NCBI GenBank assembly: GCA_001779925.1
Contig: MFEK01000016.1
Span: 43,375-78,503 of the forward strand
Direction of reading: 5' to 3'
Length of the DNA: 35,129 nucleotides
Origin: Candidatus Doudnabacteria bacterium RIFCSPHIGHO2_01_FULL_46_14
GTDB taxonomy: Bacteria > Patescibacteriota > Doudnabacteria > UBA920 > 2-01-FULL-46-14
The notes under the pieces were generated by a model, which worked only from the letters and a program-made list of their open reading frames with translations, did no database searches and had not been told where the DNA came from. Within the stretch, counting starts at the first letter, position 1; each line of letters starts with the position of its first letter. Positions 29,810 through 35,129 of the stretch are shown piece after piece. A program made the translations under genes and the position numbers.

Positions 29810-30813
29810 ATGACATGCGCCGGATCCGAACCGGGAGCGATAATTTTTTCCTTGGCTGGCAAATTTATAGCCACTGTGGTGCCGTGGCCTTCTCTGCTCT
29901 CAACATTGATTGTGCCGCCGTGGCCTTCAATAATATTTTTTACCACATAGAGTCCCAAGCCGTTTCCTGAGGTTTGAAACCGCAACGCATTATCCGCGCG
30001 GAAAAATTTATTAAAAATATGGTCAATCTGTTCGCGCGGAATGCCGATGCCCGTGTCAGTGACAACAACCTTGAATCCGGCCTGGGTTGGGCTGGCATCA
30101 ATCGTAACTGTGCCGCCGGGCGAGGTGTATTTTATCGCATTGTCAAGAATGTTGTCGATGGCAATTCCCATTTTTTCTTCATCCATTTCCATTACCGGCA
30201 AAGCCGGGGAGATTGTAGAGATAAATTTCACGCCCTTTTCCTCAGCGAAACGGTTGAGCCGTTCCACTATTGGCTCGACAAACCGCACGAAGGATAATTT
30301 TTTGAGCTGCAGGCCAAATTTGCCTTCTTCAATGCGCGCGACATTCAAAAGATCGTTAACCAAATCAATCATGCGCACTGAGGATTTTAGCCCGCTTTCC
30401 ACGGCCTTATATTGTTCAGGGTTGAGCTCCCCGAGCTCGCGATCCAAAAGCGCGTTGAATGTCCAGCGAATGCCCGTAAGCGGGGTGCGCAGCTGGTGCG
30501 CAGCAATCGAAACAAATTCTGATTTGCTTTGATCAAGCGCAGTCAGCCTCGTATTTGCATCCGTGAGCTCCATGTCGCGGCGGACCAAGATTTTGCCCAC
30601 CTCATAGTTCTCCTGGAGGAGTTCAGCCATCCGGCGGTTCAGATTTTTCAGACGGACAATAACAAACACCAGCCCCGTCAGCATTGCCGCCGCCGCAAGC
30701 ACAATCAAAAGCGTTTTGCTGGAATAGTTACGAGTGTTAAAAATCAGCCAAGCGTGGACAATCGACAAACTCAGAATAACCGCGATGACAATGACTGCGG
30801 TTTTGCGCGCCAT
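29806..30813 (-). CDS. Sensor histidine kinase
   Basis: 335 residues. Two membrane helices (6-26 and 33-53) with almost no outer loop, so it probably does not sense an extracellular ligand itself. A coiled coil (60-98) leads to HisKA with phospho-acceptor His106 in SIAAHQLRTPLTGIRW, then HATPase: IDNILDNAIKYT (N box), VVTDTGIGIP (G1), SGNGLGLYVVKNII (G2). It starts three bases after the FIST gene. The FIST protein is the likely sensor and the double receiver the likely target. Confidence 0.92.
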   Translation of the reverse strand: MARKTAVIVIAVILSLSIVHAWLIFNTRNYSSKTLLIVLAAAAMLTGLVFVIVRLKNLNRRMAELLQENYEVGKILVRRDMELTDANTRLTALDQSKSEFVSIAAHQLRTPLTGIRWTFNALLDRELGELNPEQYKAVESGLKSSVRMIDLVNDLLNVARIEEGKFGLQLKKLSFVRFVEPIVERLNRFAEEKGVKFISTISPALPVMEMDEEKMGIAIDNILDNAIKYTSPGGTVTIDASPTQAGFKVVVTDTGIGIPREQIDHIFNKFFRADNALRFQTSGNGLGLYVVKNIIEGHGGTINVESREGHGTTVAINLPAKEKIIAPGSDPAHVI

Positions 30814-30816
30814 CTG

Positions 30817-32019
30817 CTATTCCCCTACCGCGAACAGTACCATGGTTTCGTTATAAAACCGGGACTGTATTAATTTTTCATTCTTGGTTTCCCCTCCCAG
30901 GGGAGCCTGCTCGCCATAAGTATAAAATCCCAAAAGCGGCACGTCCTCGCCGAGAATCTTTTTCACGGCGTCAATTTCTTCTTTAGCTTTTTGCGCGAAC
31001 AATTTTTCCCGCGCAATGCAGTTGAACATCAAAACAAATTTCGGCACAGATTTATCGCTCTCCAGATCGGCCATGACCTTGCGCGCCGCTTCCTCAGCCG
31101 CCTCGATAGCTTTCTCTTTAGAACCGATCATCAGCCTGACCTCCGATCCTTCCGGCATTTCCGCAGCGCAAGTAATCGCTCCGTTAGCATCAACCGTGAT
31201 CGGATCCCTGATGAGATATTCATCCATGTCCGGGATTTTGATGCCCAACGGATAGGTGATGGCCATCCGCGCCAACGGCTCTTTGCGCAGTTCATCGGCT
31301 TTGGTCCCAAAATAATCCTCGTAAATGCTGATTGCCGGACGGTTATCAAGCGTGTGGATCACCGCGCCTTCCGATTTGGTAACCTTCATTGGATGACCGA
31401 TCGGCACCCAGCCGTGGCGCACACCCATGGCAAAACGAAAATCTCCGGAAAGACCGGCGCCTGCCACTGCGCCGCTGACAGCAGCGCCGTCGCGGTATTC
31501 GTAAGTTTTTTCGAAAATAAAATCGTCACCGGCAGCCCCGCCAACCACAGGGAAATGCGCGCCCAAGACGTCCAGAATGCCCCGGACAATTTCCGCGCCA
31601 TTGCCGGTCAGCACGTCGGGCAGCATGATCAAAGTTTTCAGGGGCGCTTTCGCGCGCTTTTTCACGTCTTCGGCCAGAGCGCGGCCAGCGGCCCGCGCGT
31701 CTTTCTTCACATCTGTGCCCAATCCGCTCGTGAATGCGATCTTGTCCGATTTAATCGCCATGACCGCGACAGATTTGGGGCTTGGGCCATCAGTAGTGAT
31801 TGCACCCGCATCGCTGCAACCGATCCCCGGAGCGTTATTACTGGCTTCTTTGATCCCGCTTACCACCTGCTCCTGGTTCATCACAACTGAAGAAAAAGCA
31901 ATGGTAAAATCCGGATTGCCCTCTCCCATATTCTCCATTGCCCTTTTGCAGGCCTCGAAACCGGCCTGCTTTGGGTCGTTAACATTTCTGCTCAGACCGA
32001 CTCCCGCGAGTATTGCCAT
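30817..32019 (-). CDS. FIST domain signal-sensing protein
   Basis: 400 residues. FIST_N (about 25-215): FTIAFSSVVMNQEQVVSGIKEA, then IGCSDAGAITTDGPSPKSVAV, then VVGGAAGDDFIFEKTYEY. FIST_C (about 225-385): NRPAISIYEDYFGTKADEL, LARMAITYPLGI, ITCAAEMPEGSEVRLMIG, and CIAREKLF. No membrane helix or kinase domain of its own. FIST proteins are predicted ligand sensors, thought to bind small molecules such as amino acids, and are usually encoded near histidine kinases and receivers, as here. It lies between the double receiver (12-base gap) and the kinase (three-base gap). Confidence 0.9.
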   Translation of the reverse strand: MAILAGVGLSRNVNDPKQAGFEACKRAMENMGEGNPDFTIAFSSVVMNQEQVVSGIKEASNNAPGIGCSDAGAITTDGPSPKSVAVMAIKSDKIAFTSGLGTDVKKDARAAGRALAEDVKKRAKAPLKTLIMLPDVLTGNGAEIVRGILDVLGAHFPVVGGAAGDDFIFEKTYEYRDGAAVSGAVAGAGLSGDFRFAMGVRHGWVPIGHPMKVTKSEGAVIHTLDNRPAISIYEDYFGTKADELRKEPLARMAITYPLGIKIPDMDEYLIRDPITVDANGAITCAAEMPEGSEVRLMIGSKEKAIEAAEEAARKVMADLESDKSVPKFVLMFNCIAREKLFAQKAKEEIDAVKKILGEDVPLLGFYTYGEQAPLGGETKNEKLIQSRFYNETMVLFAVGE

Positions 32020-32031
32020 ATGATTATTTTT

Positions 32032-32826
32032 TTACTTTTTAATAAGATCGAGAACTTTCACAACAATTTCGGCAGGCGTTGCATTGGCTTTGATAATATA
32101 AGCCGCTGCTCCTGCGGCCATGCCTTTTTTTATCTCCTCGGTCTGCCCGAGATTGGAAATGACGATTACGGGAATAGATTTTAGACGCTCGTCCACCTTG
32201 AATTCTTTGAGCAGTGTTATCCCGTCAATCCCCGGCAGAATAACATCAAGCAGTATAGCGTCAATCTTTTCGCGGCTCAAAATCAAACGCGCGTGATCCG
32301 CGTCCATTGCCACAAACGCTTTAATGTGAGAGCGTGTAAATTTTCTTTCTAAAAGATCGACAAGAAAATTATCATCTTCCACGATAAGGACCGTCGCAAC
32401 GGTAGGCTGATCTTTTCCGTTTTTATCGCGGCTTTCGCCAAACACCAGATTAACCTTGGTAATGACCTCATTGATATCAAAATTAACCTTGATGAGATAA
32501 TCCTTAACGCCCAGTTTGAGGGCGCGGTCAATCTCAATAGGTTGGCCTGAATTGGAGATGATGATCACCGGCAGTTCTGGCAAAAGTTTTTCCTCGTGGA
32601 GTTTTTCCAAAACTCCAAAGCCGTTCAAACGCGGCAGCATCATGTCCAAAAGCACCAAGGTGGGTTTTTCATCATGAATAAGCTGCAATCCAGCCACGCC
32701 ATCCAGCGCCGAGCGTACCGTGTAGCCTGCCTGCACAAGTTTATTGGTCAGCAGCGTAACCATTACTTCTTCGTCCTCTATGAGGACGATTGTTTTTTTG
32801 TTTGCGTTTTTATTTCCGACCGGCAT
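32032..32826 (-). CDS. Double response-regulator receiver protein (REC-REC)
   Basis: 264 residues holding two full receivers and nothing else. First: IEDEE (16-20), phospho-acceptor Asp61 in LLDMMLP, Lys113 in YLIK. Second: VEDDN (149-153), Asp194 in LLDVILPG, Lys246 in YIIK. Both Thr/Ser switch positions are Ser (ISNSGQ and ISNLGQ). No DNA-binding or enzymatic output, so it may shuttle phosphate or act on a partner protein. First gene of the four-gene operon; promoter at 32850-32878. Confidence 0.92.
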   Translation of the reverse strand: MPVGNKNANKKTIVLIEDEEVMVTLLTNKLVQAGYTVRSALDGVAGLQLIHDEKPTLVLLDMMLPRLNGFGVLEKLHEEKLLPELPVIIISNSGQPIEIDRALKLGVKDYLIKVNFDINEVITKVNLVFGESRDKNGKDQPTVATVLIVEDDNFLVDLLERKFTRSHIKAFVAMDADHARLILSREKIDAILLDVILPGIDGITLLKEFKVDERLKSIPVIVISNLGQTEEIKKGMAAGAAAYIIKANATPAEIVVKVLDLIKK

Positions 32827-32849
32827 GATTATGTAAAATTTATAATCTA

Positions 32850-32878
32850 ATTATAGCATAAAAAACCGCCTTTTACAA
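32850..32878 (-). promoter_or_regulatory. Promoter of the REC-FIST-kinase operon
   Basis: Minus strand TTGTAA (32873-32878), 17 bases, TATAAT (32850-32855) with an extended TGC before it. Transcription should start about 17 bases before ATG 32826. Confidence 0.7.
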
Positions 32879-32955
32879 GGTGCTCAAAAAACTTTGTCAT
32901 TTAAAAGTCAAAATTGCACTTTAGTAAAATCCGGTCTCGCGGGTTTAGGATATAT

Positions 32956-32971
32956 GGTTAACCGGTTAACC
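32956..32971. repeat. 16-base palindrome GGTTAACCGGTTAACC
   Basis: Perfect palindrome upstream of the transposase-like fragment; it may be the remains of an insertion-sequence end or an operator. Confidence 0.5.
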
Positions 32972-32993
32972 CTAACTTTAGAAAGGTAATCAT

Positions 32994-33062
32994 ATGCCCC
33001 AAATCCACAAACGTCTGAATGACGTCTTTGTAAGCACTGGAAAAAAGATTGGAATTTTTTGA
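32994..33062 (+). pseudogene. Possible N-terminal remnant of a transposase
   Basis: 22 codons from ATG 32994, preceded by GAAAGG, reading MPQIHKRLNDVFVSTGKKIGIF. The MPxIHKRLxDxFV start is one I associate with integrase-core transposases in CPR genomes; the frame then ends. It lies in a 370-base gap between divergent operons. If right, an insertion sequence once sat here. Confidence 0.35.
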
Positions 33063-33130
33063 ACCAAACGTGGGAAACGAATCATCAGATGTTAAGAAAT
33101 AATCTTCCTTGATACAGAATTTCGAACAAT

Positions 33131-33157
33131 TTGACAAATAGGGGGAGGGGGTATAAA
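33131..33157 (+). promoter_or_regulatory. Promoter with G-run operator for the metal regulator
   Basis: TTGACA (33131-33136), 15 bases, TATAAA (33152-33157). The spacer holds ATAGGGGGAGGGGGTATA; AT-flanked G-runs of this kind are typical sites of CsoR/RcnR-family repressors. Confidence 0.55.
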
Positions 33158-33197
33158 CTAAAACTAGAAACTTTTAACATTAATCATTTTGATTGTT

Positions 33198-33470
33198 ATG
33201 TTAGATCAAAAATTAAAAAAGAGAGCCATTCACAGGGCCAAAATCATCCGCGGCCAGATGGATGGCCTTATTAAGGCCATTGAGAAGGAAATTTACTGCC
33301 CCCGATTATTGGAGCAGTCGCTATCCATTCAAAGGTCGCTCAAAAGCCTTGACGCCTATATGCTCGAAAACCATCTCCGGACCCACGTCAAACACCAAAT
33401 GCGGGACAGAGGACAGGACGAGAGGGCTGTAAAAGAGCTTGTGAAAATTTATACTTTAGCTAATAAATAA
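33198..33470 (+). CDS. CsoR/RcnR-family metal-sensing repressor
   Basis: 90 residues, all helical (DUF156). I start at ATG 33198; an upstream TTG at 33189 is possible. Expected metal-ligand positions are Cys34 (EIYCPRLLEQ), His59 (ENHL) and His63 (RTHV) where copper-type CsoR has a second Cys. The HLRTHVKHQ string is closer to RcnR-type C-H-H than to copper CsoR C-H-C. From family knowledge it releases DNA when metal binds. The gene is followed five bases later by a DUF2933 remnant and then a P-type ATPase, the usual resistance cluster. The G-run in its promoter spacer is a likely operator. Confidence 0.88.
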   Translation: MLDQKLKKRAIHRAKIIRGQMDGLIKAIEKEIYCPRLLEQSLSIQRSLKSLDAYMLENHLRTHVKHQMRDRGQDERAVKELVKIYTLANK

Positions 33471-33475
33471 TTTCT

Positions 33476-33702
33476 ATGTGCGAGATCAATCAACATCATA
33501 ACCACGCCGACCAAGATCATAGAGGCCTGTTTTCCCGCAAAATATGGGTTGCCATTGCGGCAATCGGGACCTTCGGCCTTGTTTTTCTCTTATCCCCTAT
33601 TTGATCTTACTGCTATGCCCCCTGATGCATATCTTCATGCATAAAAATCATGGCAGCCAAAAAAAGATGACACCGGACAGCGCCCCCATTAAATTTAAAT
33701 GA
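33476..33702 (+). pseudogene. Frameshifted DUF2933-like small membrane protein
   Basis: ATG 33476 opens MCEINQHHNHADQDHRGL then a membrane helix (KIWVAIAAIGTFGLVFLLSP) and stops at 33602. One frame away the text continues as PYLILLLCPLMHIFMHKNHG and ends at 33700-33702. Joined, they match DUF2933: His-rich start, helix, then PYLLLLxCPLMHxFMH. The break lies in CCCC (33594-33597); one more C would restore the frame. Either a real mutation or a sequencing error in a homopolymer. DUF2933 genes often sit with copper or silver resistance genes. Confidence 0.65.
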
Positions 33703-33755
33703 AAAGTATCGACGAAGTCCCCGAACGCTCGTTTAAGTGGAGCATTAAATAATAT

Positions 33756-35129
33756 ATGAATCACGATCAGGACAAAAAACTAAACAGCGGGAAACAGATT
33801 TACACCTGCCCCATGCATCCAGAAGTGCGAAAAACTGAACCTGGCAAATGCCCTGGGTGCGGTATGGGTTTGATTCCCCTCGACGAATCTCAGGGCAGGC
33901 CGGAAAAGAAAAAGTCAGATGAAGGCGGAGATGAGCACGCTGGACACGATATGCAAGCCATGAGTCATATGGATCACGAAGCGGCGATGACCAATCCGCA
34001 GATGGCTAAAAAAATGGAGGCGGATATGCGCCGCCGATTTTGGATTTCCTTTATTTTATCCATTCCTATTTTCTTTCTCTCTCCCGTTGGCACAAATATT
34101 CTGAAGCTGCACATAGCATCACCCCAGATTTTGAACTTGATACTGCTCGTGCTCACGACGCCAATCGTCTTTTGGACCGGCTCCGTCTTTATCACCGGCA
34201 CATACTATTCGCTCAAAGCCAAAAAGCTCAACATGGCCGTGCTCATCGCCACCGGTGTTTTGGCGGCCTATCTTTTCAGCGTATTGCTGACGTTTATCCA
34301 GCCGGAATCAGAGACTTTTTACGAGGCCGCGGCTCTCCTCGTGACTTTTGTACTCTTTGGCCATTGGATGGAAATGCGCTCGCGCAGAGGAACATCGGAT
34401 GCGTTGCGCGCGCTTTTTGATCTGGTGCCGCCCAAAGCCAATGTTATCCGCAGAGGCAAAGAGATCAGTATTCCCAGTGCGGAAATAGTTCAAGGCGACA
34501 TTGTCGTGCTCCGGCCCGGAGACAAGGTGCCGGTGGATGGCGAGATCTCCCTTGGCGAAACTTCCATTGATGAATCACTCGTCACCGGAGAATCTATCCC
34601 GGTCATTAAAACTATCGGGGCAAAAGTAGTCGGAGGATCGGTAAATCTTACCGGCCTTGTGCAGTTTAAAGCTACAAAAATTGGATCAGAGACGGTATTG
34701 GCGCAGATTATTAAAATGGTGGAAACGGCACAAAACTCCAAAGCTCCCGGCCAGCGCATCGCAGACAAAGCCGCCGGTTGGCTGGTCATGGTCGCTATCG
34801 GCTCTGGTCTTGCCGCTTTCTTTGGCTGGTATTTCGGAGCTGGCGCGGGGCTTCTCGCCTCCCTTACCTTCGCGGTCTCAACCGTTGTTATCGCCTGCCC
34901 GGATGCGTTGGGACTCGCGACGCCGACCGCTGTTGCGGTCGGGACCGGCATTGGCGCAAAATATAACATCCTTATCAAGGACGCGGCAACGCTTGAAAAT
35001 ACCTCCCGGCTTACGGCCATTGTGCTTGATAAAACCGGCACGCTCACCGAGGGGAAACCAAAAGTTACCGACGTAGCCGCGTTTAATGGATTTACCGAAG
35101 AAGAGGTTTTACTTCATGAAGCCAGCGTT
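33756..35129 (+). CDS. Heavy-metal translocating P-type ATPase, 5' part
   Basis: 458 codons from ATG 33756, still open at the window end. N-terminal zinc-ribbon-like metal domain YTCPMHPEVRKTEPGKCPGC (about 18-37), then a His/Met-rich stretch (GDEHAGHDMQAMSHMDHE). Membrane helices start near 92. TGES (277-280) is the actuator motif; the metal-site motif in the membrane is CPD (Cys381-Pro-Asp383) in ACPDALGLATP, where CopA has CPC and CopB has CPH; the phosphorylation site DKTGT begins at Asp425. P1B ATPases export copper or related metals at the cost of ATP. Expressed with the CsoR/RcnR repressor and DUF2933. The ATP-binding end lies outside the window. Confidence 0.92.
   Translation, partial: MNHDQDKKLNSGKQIYTCPMHPEVRKTEPGKCPGCGMGLIPLDESQGRPEKKKSDEGGDEHAGHDMQAMSHMDHEAAMTNPQMAKKMEADMRRRFWISFILSIPIFFLSPVGTNILKLHIASPQILNLILLVLTTPIVFWTGSVFITGTYYSLKAKKLNMAVLIATGVLAAYLFSVLLTFIQPESETFYEAAALLVTFVLFGHWMEMRSRRGTSDALRALFDLVPPKANVIRRGKEISIPSAEIVQGDIVVLRPGDKVPVDGEISLGETSIDESLVTGESIPVIKTIGAKVVGGSVNLTGLVQFKATKIGSETVLAQIIKMVETAQNSKAPGQRIADKAAGWLVMVAIGSGLAAFFGWYFGAGAGLLASLTFAVSTVVIACPDALGLATPTAVAVGTGIGAKYNILIKDAATLENTSRLTAIVLDKTGTLTEGKPKVTDVAAFNGFTEEEVLLHEASV

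Noticed and set aside
1-35129. tRNA or rRNA genes
   Set aside because: No stretch with a T-arm GGTTCRANYCC within a cloverleaf, and no rRNA-like conserved text was seen on either strand.

Overview
The window reads as part of a chromosome (or large contig) of a Candidate Phyla Radiation bacterium (Patescibacteria, Parcubacteria-like). This is an inference. It rests on the gene mix (a VirB2-like pilin segment fused to murein hydrolases, a lone lipoprotein solute-binding protein, a RodZ-like protein next to FtsK and RecA, MGDG-type glycosyltransferase, several small CPR-style membrane proteins), on AT-rich spacers, and on many short dispersed repeats, some of them read through in frame inside genes. 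TGA is used as a stop, so this is not a lineage that reads TGA as glycine.

From 1 to about 15,900 nearly everything is on the minus strand: a cell-wall hydrolase fusion, a sugar-type solute-binding lipoprotein, galU, comM (YifB), a dksA-like gene overlapping lspA, a strongly structured non-coding stretch (6694-7188), a DnaQ/DinG-like exonuclease, a PaaX/Cas2-like regulator, a small protein, recA, a RodZ-like protein, ftsK and a TrmB regulator. The PaaX/Cas2-like gene and the exonuclease gene each carry the same long palindrome in the same promoter position, which suggests one regulator controlling both.

From 16,079 to 19,231 lies a plus-strand island whose genes mostly have textbook Shine-Dalgarno sites and related GGCAAGA-type terminators: a radical SAM enzyme, a 28-codon ORF, three proteins of unknown function and long palindromes. 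From 19,299 to 29,392 the minus strand resumes with accessory and housekeeping genes: Hsp20, a lipid glycosyltransferase with an MFS partner, two Nudix hydrolases around a membrane protein, a DUF559 nuclease between repeats, msrB, a VOC-membrane fusion, an MFS-histidine phosphatase fusion. A plus-strand GtrA gene interrupts this.

The last part (29,543-35,129) is a signalling and metal region. A four-gene minus-strand operon encodes a double receiver, a FIST sensor, a histidine kinase and a small HMA-like protein. Facing away from it on the plus strand are a CsoR/RcnR-family repressor, a frameshifted DUF2933 gene and a heavy-metal P-type ATPase with a CPD metal-site motif, cut by the window end. 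No rRNA, tRNA or CRISPR array was seen.
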